DNA of 33,345 bases from an uncultured Clostridium sp. (GCA_947088765.1 CAMUHU010000012.1:1-33345); one strand, 5' to 3'; positions 6,751 to 14,401 are shown, counted from the first letter of the stretch. Numbers and translations are program-made. Notes: a model not told the origin generated them from the letters alone.

Positions 6751-7683
6751 TTATGCTGATTGAATATGAGCTTGTATACGATTATATAAATCTGCATTTA
6801 TCCTAACCGCACTATTGTAATAACATACACCATTTTCTAGATGTTCTGTTGCTATAATTCCAACAATCTTTCCTGAATCCAAAGACATAACTGGTGCTCC
6901 GTTATCTCCATATTCTATATCACATAAAGTCTTTAAGTAGCGATCTCCTGCTGCAGATATACTATTAGTATCCTGCCACATCTGAAATCCTTTATTTTTA
7001 GGATATCCGACTGTGGAAGCTTTGAGTCCTATATAAAGAGTATAATTATTGTTATAGCTGACTCCAAGCCAAGAATTAAAACTTGTATCCAAATCTACAA
7101 TGCCCCAATCCCATAAAACGTTTTTATTATTTGCCCATTCGTCATTTGATGTTAATTTAGTAGCATGAGCTGTTCCATAAGGACGATTGTATCCATCTGA
7201 ATTTAATGCTGGTATTACTGTTACTACTTTAGCCCAACCACCATTATCATGTGAATACACCATATCACCTGACGTTAGCATGACGGTGCTGTAAACTAGA
7301 GAACCCGTCCCTCTCCTTACAGTGCCATCAGGAAATGTTGATTCAACATAACAAATAGCATTATAAGGATATACAGTTGTATTACTAACTGCAATTCTAT
7401 CGTCAGGACCAATTATTCCTGTAGGAGAAATTTCCTCACCATTTACTCCGTCGGTTTCAGCACTGTCTGTATCTTCGTGAATATAGTTTTGGTCAGCTCC
7501 ATATGTGATTTTTCCTGTTTCCACATCGTAAGTAATACTTGTGCCATACTCCTGTTTCTCTGTGATATCAACAGGGTTCTCCCTGTTTTCTGCCGCATAA
7601 ACATTCGTACCTGCAAGTATTATTGCTAAAACTAAACCAAAGCTTACTATCCGTTTAATTATTGTTGCTATCTTTTTCTTCAT
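6751..7683 (-). CDS. Secreted V8-like (S1 family) protease homologue lacking catalytic His and Ser
   Basis: 310 residues. The start is the ATG at 7683, served by GGAGG 7 bases upstream. A signal peptide (KKKIATIIKRIVSFGLVLA to NVYAA) is followed by a propeptide-like region with TGKITYGADQ, then a trypsin/V8-like fold. Compared with the paralogue at 8554-9488, the catalytic Asp remains (WDWGIVDL, D192), but the His of TSGHVIY is Asp (TSGDMVY, D140) and the Ser of GESGG is Asn (GDNGAP, N261). The reading frame is intact and a good promoter lies upstream, so this looks like an expressed secreted pseudoenzyme rather than random decay. It could bind substrate, act as a decoy or regulate a sibling. 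It follows a broken Big_14-like gene and is ended by T1. Confidence 0.8.
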   Translation of the reverse strand: MKKKIATIIKRIVSFGLVLAIILAGTNVYAAENRENPVDITEKQEYGTSITYDVETGKITYGADQNYIHEDTDSAETDGVNGEEISPTGIIGPDDRIAVSNTTVYPYNAICYVESTFPDGTVRRGTGSLVYSTVMLTSGDMVYSHDNGGWAKVVTVIPALNSDGYNRPYGTAHATKLTSNDEWANNKNVLWDWGIVDLDTSFNSWLGVSYNNNYTLYIGLKASTVGYPKNKGFQMWQDTNSISAAGDRYLKTLCDIEYGDNGAPVMSLDSGKIVGIIATEHLENGVCYYNSAVRINADLYNRIQAHIQSA

Positions 7684-7763
7684 TGAGATACCTCCATTTT
7701 TTCTTTTAACTATATGTGTCATTTTTTATGTGCAATTCGCAATTCTACGAATAGTACAGTAAT

Positions 7764-7792
7764 ATTTTACTCTTAAGTTAATGTTTTGTCAA
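7764..7792 (-). promoter_or_regulatory. Promoter of protease copy A, with upstream direct repeats
   Basis: TTGACA (7787-7792), 17 bases, TAAAAT (7764-7769) on the minus strand, about 80 bases before the ATG. Two ATTTACCA motifs about 19 bases apart lie directly upstream of the -35. The same arrangement recurs before copy B, so a shared regulator is possible. Confidence 0.6.
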
Positions 7793-7905
7793 TATTTGGT
7801 AAATCCTTTACAATATGGTAAATATTTGCAATGTTTGTCCTTTAAATATTATTTTTTTACTCACTTCTTCTTAGTTATGTAATATCATTTTTTATTATTT
7901 GTAAT

Positions 7906-8335
7906 TTACTCAATAACAAATTCAACATATAGTTCTTTTTCTCCTTCGGATGTATCCACTGATTTTACTATTCTATATTCTCCATTTTCTAATGCCCCAT
8001 ATCTTTCAGACCAATCTAGGTCAAAATCTAGTTCTCTTGAAGAAGTAGACATACTGACTGCTTTAACAAAGTATGTTCCGTTTTACACATTTCCACTCGT
8101 TATTTTCTTTCTTTTCTATTCTATAATCTTCTGTTTCTCCATAGTTATTTTTTTTATCATTGTTCTTTATGATTATTTTTGCACTTGTCCTTGTTAATGT
8201 TCCTTCTTTTATAATCATTGTTAGATCTGAGTTACCATCATTAAATATACTTTTATTTAATATCATAAATATAGCAACTGATATTACAACAAGTATTACT
8301 AAAACAATCAATGTGATTATTAACCCTTTTTTCAT
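7906..8335 (-). pseudogene. Big_14-like membrane-anchored protein, copy A, frameshifted
   Basis: It starts at ATG 8335 (AAAAGG 8 bases upstream) as MKKGLIITLIVLVILVVISV, an N-terminal membrane anchor, then the Ig-like TLTRTSAKIIIKNND, YRIEKKENNEWK. Near 8080 the frame breaks: the open frame ends NILC at 8063, while GTYFVKAVSM through DWSERYGALENGEYRIVK to YVEFVIE continues in another frame to the stop at 7906. One extra base (the G at 8080 on the plus strand, C in the gene) accounts for it, and the length otherwise equals the intact copies. The fold resembles the Big_14 bacterial Ig-like family; this is from memory, not a search. The spoiled copy is paired with the spoiled-active-site protease A. 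Confidence 0.75.
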
Positions 8336-8423
8336 TATTATCACCTTTTCCCTTCAATGTTTGGATATTTTTATACTAGCATACTATTTTCATATTTCAA
8401 CTATTACAATAATATTTAAAAAA

Positions 8424-8450
8424 CACCGAGAAGATTATGCTTTCTCGGTG
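8424..8450 (-). terminator. Module terminator T2, downstream of protease copy B
   Basis: CACCGAGAA and TTCTCGGTG, a perfect 9-bp stem; the minus-strand transcript continues into a T run. Nearly identical to the hairpin at 10190-10216. Confidence 0.75.
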
Positions 8451-8553
8451 AAATGACCATATTTGTTTTTAACTGTTACTAAATACTCTTATTCAGTATA
8501 TACTACTTTAGTTCTCAATAGATATCATATACCAAAGTATGTCTTTACCGTAT

Positions 8554-9488
8554 TTAATCAAAGTGTTCCTTTATTCGACTACATAAATCAGAGGTTATTC
8601 GGACATGAAAATTTGCATATTCTTCATTAGGTGTAATTTCTTTATAACCTGCAATAACTCCTATAAGCATTCCAGTCCTATCATCAATAAGTGCACCTCC
8701 ACTTTCACCTTTAGTGAAGTCACATAAAGCCATATACCAGTATTCTGTAACATTAGATATACTATTAGTATCAGAATACATATAATAGTAATGACCTTCT
8801 TCGTCTGGATACCCAATAGCCGTCACACTTGTGCCTAATTGGTTATAGTAATTATCATAATATCCGAATGATTGCCAAGTACTATAGCCTTTCTTCAAAT
8901 CCAAAATAGCCCAATCCCATTCATGGTTACCGTTGACAGTCCATTCTTCGTTAGAAGTTAAATTCATAGCATAAGTAGAGCCTAAAGGCTCACTGTCCTT
9001 TCCATTTTTTGCAGGTGTTACTTTTACATGATAAGCCCATCCACCAAGTTCTTTATCATATATGACATGACCAGATGTTAACAATACATCAGAATATACT
9101 AAAGTACCACTACCTTTTTTAACTTTATTATTCTTAAAGTATGCTTCAATATAGCAAATATTTCGGTATGGACTGTCAGTCGTGTTTGTAATACGAACTC
9201 GATTATCAAGACCAATAATACCATTATACAGTGGACTTATACCATACTCATCATATTGTATTGCATATGAACTTGCATCAGATAAATCACCAGTCTGGTC
9301 AGCACCATATGTGATTTCTCGTGTTTCCACATTGTATGTGATACTTGTAGCATACTCTTGCTCATCTGTACTGTCAACAGTAGTAACCTCTCCTTCTGTT
9401 GCATAAACGTTTGTACACGTCAGCATCATTGCCAATACAATCCGAAGCTTACCATCCGTTTAATTATTGTTGCTATCTTTTTCTTCAT
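8554..9488 (-). pseudogene. V8-like (S1 family) protease copy B: intact catalytic triad, signal peptide broken by a 1-base deletion
   Basis: The mature part is open from 9435 to 8554 and keeps all three catalytic residues: His in TSGHVIY, Asp in WDWAILDL, Ser in GESGGAL, as in V8/glutamyl-endopeptidase-like S1 proteases. The true start (ATG 9488, GGAGG site upstream, same as copy A) reads KKKIATIIKRMVSFGL, then shifts frame to a stop. Compared with copy A one base is missing near 9437, which would restore GLVLAMMLTCTNVYA. The open frame at 9435 begins with TTG and has no ribosome-binding site. As sequenced, the protein is not secreted and probably not made. It follows the intact Big_14-like gene at 9674-10099 and ends at T2. 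Confidence 0.8.
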
Positions 9489-9564
9489 TGAGATACCTCC
9501 ACTTTCTTAACTATATGTGTCATTTTTTATGTGCAATTCGCAATTCCACGAACAGTACAGTAAT

Positions 9565-9593
9565 ATTTTACTCTTAAGTTAGTGTTTTGTCAA
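9565..9593 (-). promoter_or_regulatory. Promoter of protease copy B
   Basis: TTGACA (9588-9593), 17 bases, TAAAAT (9565-9570) on the minus strand, in a leader almost identical to that of copy A, including the two upstream TTACCA motifs. Confidence 0.6.
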
Positions 9594-9673
9594 TATTTGG
9601 TAAATCCTTTAAAATATGGTAACTATTTGCAATTTTTGTACCTTTATAATATTATTTTTTTATTATTTGTAAT

Positions 9674-10099
9674 TTACTCAATAACAAATTCAGCATATAG
9701 TTCTAGTTTTCCTCCTTCTGTATCCAGTGTTTTTACTATTCTATATTCTCCATTTTCTAATTCTCCATATCTTTCAGCCCAATCTAAGTTAAACTTTAGC
9801 TCTCCTGTTAAAGTACCCATCGAAATTAGTAAAAATGAATGTTGTCCTATTTGTTTTACAGGTATCCAATCTTCATTTTCTTTTTTTTCTATGCTATAGT
9901 TTTCTCCATAGCTATGTTCTTTATCATTATCTTTTATAATTACTGTTGCACTTGTTCTAGTTAATGTTCCTTCTTCTATTGTCATAGTTATTTCTGATCC
10001 ACCTTTATTAAACATACTTTTATTTAATATTATAAATATAGCAACTGATATTACAATAAGTGTTACTAAAACCATTAATATTATTAATCCTTTTTTCAT
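9674..10099 (-). CDS. Membrane-anchored Big_14-like Ig-domain protein, copy B
   Basis: 141 residues from ATG 10099 (AAAAGG 8 bases upstream; the longer frame from 10108 starts with GTG inside that site). An N-terminal membrane anchor (GLIILMVLVTLIVISVAIFI) is followed by an outside domain with TMTIEEGTLTRTSATVII, YSIEKKENEDW, LDWAERYGELENGEYRIVK and a terminal AEFVIE. The pattern resembles the Big_14 bacterial Ig-like family; function is unknown. No lipobox is seen. This is one of three paralogues here (with 7906-8335 and 11966-12391), each originally followed by a V8-like protease on the same strand. A surface partner, substrate or inhibitor of the protease would fit, but that is inference. 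Confidence 0.75.
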   Translation of the reverse strand: MKKGLIILMVLVTLIVISVAIFIILNKSMFNKGGSEITMTIEEGTLTRTSATVIIKDNDKEHSYGENYSIEKKENEDWIPVKQIGQHSFLLISMGTLTGELKFNLDWAERYGELENGEYRIVKTLDTEGGKLELYAEFVIE

Positions 10100-10189
10100 T
10101 ATTATCACCTTTTTCCCTTCAATCTTTCGATATTTTTATACTGGCATACTATTTTTATTATTTCAATTATTACAATAATATTTTAAAAA

Positions 10190-10216
10190 CACCGAGAAGA
10201 TTATGCTTTCTCGGTG
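10190..10216 (-). terminator. Module terminator T3, downstream of the protease fragment
   Basis: CACCGAGAA and TTCTCGGTG with a 9-base loop; same sequence as T2 (8424-8450). It lies beyond the stop of the protease fragment at 10321. Confidence 0.75.
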
Positions 10217-10320
10217 AAATGACACATATTTGTTTTTAACTGTTACTAAATACTCTTATTCAGTATATACTACTTTAGTTCTCAATAGATATCATATACC
10301 AAAGTATGTCTTTACCGTAT

Positions 10321-10553
10321 TTAATCAAAGTGTTCCTTTATTCGACTACATAAATCAGAGGTTATTCGGACATGAAAATTTGCATATTCTTCATTAGGTG
10401 TAATTTCTTTATAACCTGCAATAACTCCTATAAGCATTCCAGTCCTATCATCAATAAGTGCACCTCCACTTTCACCTTTAGTGAAGTCACATAAAGCCAT
10501 ATACCTGTATTCTGTAACATAAGATATACTATTATATCAGAATACATATATTA
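10321..10553 (-). pseudogene. V8-like protease copy C, C-terminal fragment
   Basis: Nearly identical at DNA level to the 3' end of copy B and its downstream region (about 10110-10553 against 8345-8790). It keeps the GESGGAL serine motif and the EHFD terminus. A 2-base deletion relative to B breaks the frame near 10535, and similarity stops at about 10553, where recombinase-derived sequence begins. It is a recent duplication, truncated on its 5' side. Confidence 0.8.
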
Positions 10554-10953
10554 AATAATTCATCTGATATAATTCTCATTTCTGGCTTTCCAACTGTAAT
10601 CCATTCTTCCTCTGGCAATCTTTTCTAGTTCCTGTTATAAAGTCTGTTACTTCACTCTTTTTATTGGTTACCCTTCCTATATATTTTGAAGTAAATCTAC
10701 TGTATTTCTGGCAAAACGACTTACATCTTTTACAACTATTTTATCAATTTTTTTCTTTAGCATCTTGCATCATTTGTTTGAACTGCTTTCTGTGTTTTAT
10801 TTGCTTTCCTGATATTCCCTCATCTGCATATAGCTTGTACAATTCATAATTATTCTTTTTGGTAAATTCATTAAAAATTTCTATTTGCTTTTCAAATGAT
10901 TCTACTTGTGATTCTTTTTCAGTTGATACTCTTGCATATGCTGCAATTTTCAT
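10554..10953 (-). pseudogene. Serine recombinase (resolvase/invertase family) remnant with internal deletion
   Basis: It opens MKIAAYARVSTEKESQVESF, the catalytic N-terminus of serine recombinases with the nucleophile Ser in ARVST, and continues to YADEGISGKQ. The frame breaks in an A run near 10744 (one A missing) and resumes as KIVVKDVSRFARNTVDLLQN. It then jumps after a stop to LPEEEWITVGKPEMRIISDE, which in large serine recombinases lies well further along. The middle is therefore deleted and the end lost at the junction with the protease fragment. It is a dead remnant of a mobile element that may have carried the neighbouring toxin-antitoxin locus. Confidence 0.8.
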
Positions 10954-11042
10954 AATATCACTACTTTCTTTTATTATCTGTAACTTTTGTTTCGTTCTGT
11001 TACATTGTGGTATATTTGTTGTGAAAAAGCAATAAAATACAT

Positions 11043-11071
11043 AAAAAAACTACTCCTATGTTTAGTAATAG
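11043..11071 (-). terminator. Terminator of the type III toxin gene
   Basis: On the minus strand CTATTACT and AGGAGTAG pair at 7 of 8 positions around AAACAT, followed directly by a run of seven T, about 50 bases after the toxin stop. Confidence 0.6.
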
Positions 11072-11122
11072 CTTTTGCTTATCTTATATCTTGTAGATTA
11101 ACTTATGCTTTTATAATTTTTC

Positions 11123-11614
11123 TTATGCGTTTTCTTGTGTGTTTTCATTTTCTAATAATATATTTTTCATTTCAATTATGTCATAAAATGGAATGTTAAT
11201 ACCTTTCTTGGCTAGTTTTATAACATTCATTGATGTTTCTATAATTTCATCTTTTAAAGACTCGGTTATTTCTACATCTTGCATTCTATTTTGGTATTTA
11301 CTTTCTATATATTCTTCATTTGTTGGAAAAATATTTTGTATTAAAAATGTTTTTTCTTTTCCTAATACTTTTCCAAAAACAAAGTTATAAACTTTCTTTC
11401 TAGTCTTTTTCTTGTTTTTATATATATATTTATATTTTTCTACTTTACTTGATATTGGTACAAACCATATTATTTCTCCATTTTCTGGATCATTAAAACA
11501 AAAATAGCAAGGTCTCTTATTTCCATTTTCTTTATTCTCCATTAGCTTATAACCTTTAAATATATCAAAAAATTCATCTTTTATAAAATAAAATTTTCCG
11601 TTTTCTACTTTCAT
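11123..11614 (-). CDS. Type III toxin-antitoxin endoribonuclease toxin, CptN/ToxN/AbiQ-like
   Basis: 163 residues from ATG 11614, with GAGGT a few bases upstream; the longer open frame merely reads through the antitoxin RNA. Features typical of the CptN/ToxN group are FYFIKDEFFDIF at the start, LMENKENGNKRPCYFCF, WFVPISSKVEKYKYIYKNK (the conserved P-x-SS-x-V-x-K-Y segment), and GKVLGKEKTFLIQNIFPTNE followed by YIESKYQ. These toxins are RNases that cut their own repeat RNA, which in turn binds and inhibits them; some abort phage infection. Upstream are exactly the expected parts: promoter, 48-nt pseudoknot repeats and an attenuating terminator. The frame is intact, unlike its mobile-element neighbours. 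Confidence 0.88.
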   Translation of the reverse strand: MKVENGKFYFIKDEFFDIFKGYKLMENKENGNKRPCYFCFNDPENGEIIWFVPISSKVEKYKYIYKNKKKTRKKVYNFVFGKVLGKEKTFLIQNIFPTNEEYIESKYQNRMQDVEITESLKDEIIETSMNVIKLAKKGINIPFYDIIEMKNILLENENTQENA

Positions 11615-11632
11615 TTTTACCTCATTTCTAAC

Positions 11633-11663
11633 AAAAAATCTACCTCCGAAAAGGTAGATTTTT
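11633..11663 (-). terminator. Attenuating terminator between antitoxin RNA and toxin
   Basis: AAAAATCTACC, TTTTC, GGAGGTAGATTTTTT on the minus strand: a strong stem with a T run, 19 bases before the toxin ATG. In type III systems this leaky terminator makes antitoxin RNA far more abundant than toxin mRNA. Confidence 0.85.
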
Positions 11664-11674
11664 ATTAACATTTG

Positions 11675-11770
11675 TCCACCTACGCACTTATTTGTCGGAG
11701 GTAGGGCTCCGAGTAACATTTGCACACCTATACACTTGTACCCCGCAAATAGGGTTGCGGCTAACATTTG
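11675..11770 (-). repeat. Two 48-nt antitoxin repeats with covarying pseudoknot
   Basis: Unit 1 is 11770-11723 and unit 2 is 11722-11675, both starting CAAATGTTA. Stem 1 is CCGCA/TGCGG in unit 1 and TCGGA/TCCGA in unit 2, so the pairs change together. In both units the loop CCTA can pair with TAGG about 20 bases downstream, giving an H-type pseudoknot. Paired changes across units argue for a functional RNA. Confidence 0.82.
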
Positions 11771-11812
11771 ATTTGGACAAGATACATTTAACGTATCTCT
11801 ATTATTATATTC

Positions 11813-11842
11813 ATTATAACCTTTTTTATTAACAAAAGTCAA
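11813..11842 (-). promoter_or_regulatory. Promoter of the type III toxin-antitoxin operon
   Basis: TTGACT (11837-11842), 18 bases, TATAAT (11813-11818) on the minus strand: a strong promoter, as expected for an abundant antitoxin RNA. Confidence 0.78.
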
Positions 11843-11965
11843 TACTTTTTCAAGATTTTCTAAATATCCTTTTGGAAAATTTTCTATCTAAAAAAACACC
11901 GAAAAATATTATTTTTTTACTCACTTCTTCTTAGATATGTAATATCATTTTTTATTATTTGTAAT

Positions 11966-12391
11966 TTACTCAATAACAAATTCAGCATATAGTTCTTTTT
12001 TTCCTTCAGTTGTATCCACAGATTTTACTATTCTATATTCTCCATTTTTTAATTCTCCATATCGTTCAGACCAATCTAATTTACATTCTATTTTTCCATC
12101 TTTTCCAGGTATCAGTCCAAGAAGATTAAATGGATAACTATTAATTTCATTTATCGATTTCCACTCGCCATTTTCTTTTTTATCTATACTATAACTTTCT
12201 CCACAACTATAATCATTTTTACTTTCTAAAATAATTGTTGCACTCTGCCTTGTTAATGTTTCCTTTTGTATTGTCATTGTTATATCTGCTTTACCTTCAT
12301 TAGATACATTTTTGTCTAACATTATAAATACAGCAAATGACATTATAATAAGTATTACTAAAACCATTAATATTATTAATCCTTTTTTCAT
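11966..12391 (-). CDS. Membrane-anchored Big_14-like Ig-domain protein, copy C
   Basis: 141 residues from ATG 12391, placed as in copies A and B with an AAAGG site 8 bases upstream; the frame extends to 12454 but without a ribosome-binding site. An N-terminal anchor (GLIILMVLVILIIMSFAVFI) is followed by TMTIQKETLTRQSATIILES, YSIDKKENGEWKSI, LDWSERYGELKNGEYRIVK and AEFVIE. It is the intact end copy of the tandem family, nearest parB. Its protease partner is missing: a half terminator (CACCGAAAA near 11897) and the toxin-antitoxin locus follow directly. A possible promoter is TTGAAA with TAGTAT 17 bases on, about 50 bases upstream of the ATG. Function unknown. Confidence 0.75.
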   Translation of the reverse strand: MKKGLIILMVLVILIIMSFAVFIMLDKNVSNEGKADITMTIQKETLTRQSATIILESKNDYSCGESYSIDKKENGEWKSINEINSYPFNLLGLIPGKDGKIECKLDWSERYGELKNGEYRIVKSVDTTEGKKELYAEFVIE

Positions 12392-12477
12392 TATTATCAC
12401 CTTTCTCCTTATGTTTGATATTTTTATACTAGCATAATATTTATATTTTTTCAATTATTATAATAATATTAAAAAAA

Positions 12478-12504
12478 CACCGAGAATTTTATACTTTCTC
12501 GGTA
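12478..12504 (-). terminator. Module terminator T5, downstream of parB
   Basis: CACCGAGAA and TTCTCGGT, same family as T1-T3, followed on the minus strand by a run of seven T. It ends parAB transcription and marks the parB-side edge of the protease island. Confidence 0.72.
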
Positions 12505-12568
12505 AAATGATATATATTTGTTACTTTTATTTATTAGCTTTCTAAGCGTTTTTATTTTCTTAAACATA

Positions 12569-13468
12569 TTATACCTTTATCAAGTCTAAAATTCTCTCTA
12601 AATCGTCGTTTGATTGGTATTCTATTACTATTTTTCCTTTTTTTACTCCTGCATCCAATCTTACCTTTGTTCCAAAGAAACTTTTGAATGAGTCTTCTAC
12701 ATCTCTATATATTGCTTCATATCTTTGATCTTTTTTCTTCATCTTTTTTGTTAATTGTGTTTTTTGTTCTACTTCTCTTACACTTGCCCCTGTTTCTAAT
12801 AATCTTAATGCCATATCATATTGCTTGTCTCCATCTGGAATTGCAAGTAATGCTCTACAATGTCCTTCTGTAAGTTTTCCTGCTCTTACCATGTCTAATA
12901 CTCTTGAGTCAAGATTTAATATTCTTATTGTATTTGTTATTGCACTTCTGCTTTTTCCTATTATCTTTGCTACATCTGCTTGTGTTAATTCATATTCTTC
13001 CATTAATGCTTTTATTCCCATTGCTTTGTCTATAGGGTTTAAATCTTCTCTTTGTATGTTTTCTATTAATGCAATTTCTTTGTTTTTTCTTTCGTCTTTT
13101 TCTCTAATGATTGCTGATATTTCTTTTAGCCCTGCTTTTTTGCATGCTCTCCATCTTCTTTCTCCTGCAACAATTGCATAATATCCATCTTCTTTTGTTA
13201 CTATTATTGGTTGAATTAATCCATATTGCTTAATTGATTCTGCTAATTCTTCTAAGCTTTCTTCATTAAAGCTTTTTCTTGGTTGATTTCTGTTTGGTTC
13301 AACCTCACTAATTTTTAAGTTTAATACTTTTCCTTCTAATTGTTCTTCTTCCTCTTCATTATTGCCATCTTCTAATTTTTCGTCTTTTATTTCTTCTTTT
13401 TCCTCTGCACTCGTCGAAAATAACGCATTTAATCCTTTTCCCAATCCAGTTTTTCTTGGCGTTGCCAT
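12569..13468 (-). CDS. parB: Chromosome-partitioning protein ParB (Spo0J)
   Basis: 299 residues. A basic start (ATPRKTGLGKGLNALF) and an acidic linker precede the ParB/sulfiredoxin-like N domain (ISEVEPNRNQPRKSF, then AIVAGERRWRACKKAGL with the GERR CTP-binding motif, about 55-145). The helix-turn-helix DNA-binding domain follows (LTQADVAKIIGKSRSAITNT, LTEGHCRALL), and a C-terminal dimerisation segment ends DDLERILDLIKV. ParB binds parS sites near the origin, spreads using CTP and works with ParA to segregate the origin. RBS AAAGGAG, 18 bases after the parA stop, so the two form an operon. No perfect parS site was found by eye in this window. Confidence 0.96.
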   Translation of the reverse strand: MATPRKTGLGKGLNALFSTSAEEKEEIKDEKLEDGNNEEEEEQLEGKVLNLKISEVEPNRNQPRKSFNEESLEELAESIKQYGLIQPIIVTKEDGYYAIVAGERRWRACKKAGLKEISAIIREKDERKNKEIALIENIQREDLNPIDKAMGIKALMEEYELTQADVAKIIGKSRSAITNTIRILNLDSRVLDMVRAGKLTEGHCRALLAIPDGDKQYDMALRLLETGASVREVEQKTQLTKKMKKKDQRYEAIYRDVEDSFKSFFGTKVRLDAGVKKGKIVIEYQSNDDLERILDLIKV

Positions 13469-13486
13469 TAATAATCACTCCTTTTT

Positions 13487-14275
13487 CTATCTCATATGTC
13501 TTGCTAATTTATCTTCTTCATTTTTCTTTAGAATTTCTTTTACTAGTTTTTCATAACATTTTGCACCTTTAGATTTAGGGTCATATATTGATATTGGCAT
13601 TCCAAAGCTTGGTGCCTCACTAAGTCTTACATTCCTTGGTATTACTGTTTTATAAACTTTGTCTTCAAAATAATTTTTAACCTCTTTTACTACTTGATTT
13701 GATAAGTTTGTTCTAGCATCATACATTGTTAGAACTGCTCCTTCTAATTCTAATTCTTTGTTTAAATGCTTTTTTACTAGATTAACTGTATTCATCAGTT
13801 GCTCTAATCCTTCTAAGGCATAGTATTCACATTGTACTGGTATTAATACACTATCAGATGCAGTAAATGCATTTAATGTTATTAATCCTAATGATGGTGG
13901 ACAATCTATAATTATATAATCATAGTTTTCTTTTTCTTCCTCTATTCTCTCTTTTAGTCTATATTCTCTTGACATCATTGATACAAGTTCTACTTCTGCT
14001 CCTGCTAAATTTATATTAGAAGGACATATTTTTAAATTTTTAATTTGAGTTTCTAACACTACTTCTTCTATTTTTGTTTCTTCTATTATAACATCATATA
14101 TTGATTTATCTGTCTTTTTTTCTATACCAATTCCACTTGTGGCATTACCTTGAGGGTCTGCATCTATTAGCAATACTTTTTTTCCTTTTTTTGCCAATAT
14201 GGTGCTTATATTTATTGAGGTAGTTGTCTTTCCTACTCCACCTTTTTGATTTGCGATTGATATTACTCTTCCCAC
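13487..14275 (-). CDS. parA: Chromosome-partitioning ATPase ParA (Soj)
   Basis: 262 residues, GTG start 6 bases after AGGAGG. It begins [20 protein letters not shown], the deviant Walker A of ParA/MinD ATPases, with [12 protein letters not shown] (A' motif), [16 protein letters not shown] (Walker B) and an ending [17 protein letters not shown] nucleotide-dependent DNA-binding dimer that moves ParB-bound origins and, in Firmicutes, also influences DnaA. First gene of parA-parB with a promoter at 14337-14365. The usual neighbour rsmG, between mnmG and parA in many genomes, is absent. Confidence 0.96.
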   Translation of the reverse strand: MGRVISIANQKGGVGKTTTSINISTILAKKGKKVLLIDADPQGNATSGIGIEKKTDKSIYDVIIEETKIEEVVLETQIKNLKICPSNINLAGAEVELVSMMSREYRLKERIEEEKENYDYIIIDCPPSLGLITLNAFTASDSVLIPVQCEYYALEGLEQLMNTVNLVKKHLNKELELEGAVLTMYDARTNLSNQVVKEVKNYFEDKVYKTVIPRNVRLSEAPSFGMPISIYDPKSKGAKCYEKLVKEILKKNEEDKLARHMR

Positions 14276-14336
14276 TATATACCTCCTTTTAATATTTATG
14301 TAAACTGTATTTATTTTTTCTTTTTTCTTCCCTATA

Positions 14337-14365
14337 ATAATATCTAAAATATATTAATATGTCAA
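14337..14365 (-). promoter_or_regulatory. parA-parB promoter
   Basis: TTGACA (14360-14365), 17 bases, TATTAT (14337-14342) on the minus strand, about 60 bases upstream of the parA GTG. Confidence 0.65.
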
Positions 14366-14401
14366 TATTTTTATGATATTTTTACTATTTTTTTTACTTT
14401 G

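Larger units (their letters stand above)
11633..11806 (-). ncRNA. Type III antitoxin RNA (CptI/ToxI-like)
   Basis: The transcript starts about 7 bases after the -10 at 11813. It has a 5' hairpin (AGATAC/GTATCT, 11780-11798), two full 48-nt repeats, the first 9 bases of a third (CAAATGTTA, 11666-11674), then the terminator. Its job, by family, is to fold into pseudoknots that bind and silence the toxin encoded downstream. Confidence 0.82.

Noticed and set aside
11640-11800. CRISPR-like or simple tandem repeat reading of the 48-nt units
   Set aside because: There are no spacers between units, and the conserved pseudoknot pairing plus adjacent toxin fit a type III antitoxin RNA.
11615-11842. 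N-terminal 76-residue extension of the toxin open frame
   Set aside because: It is a chance read-through of the antitoxin repeats and terminator; the ribosome site and family homology start at 11614.
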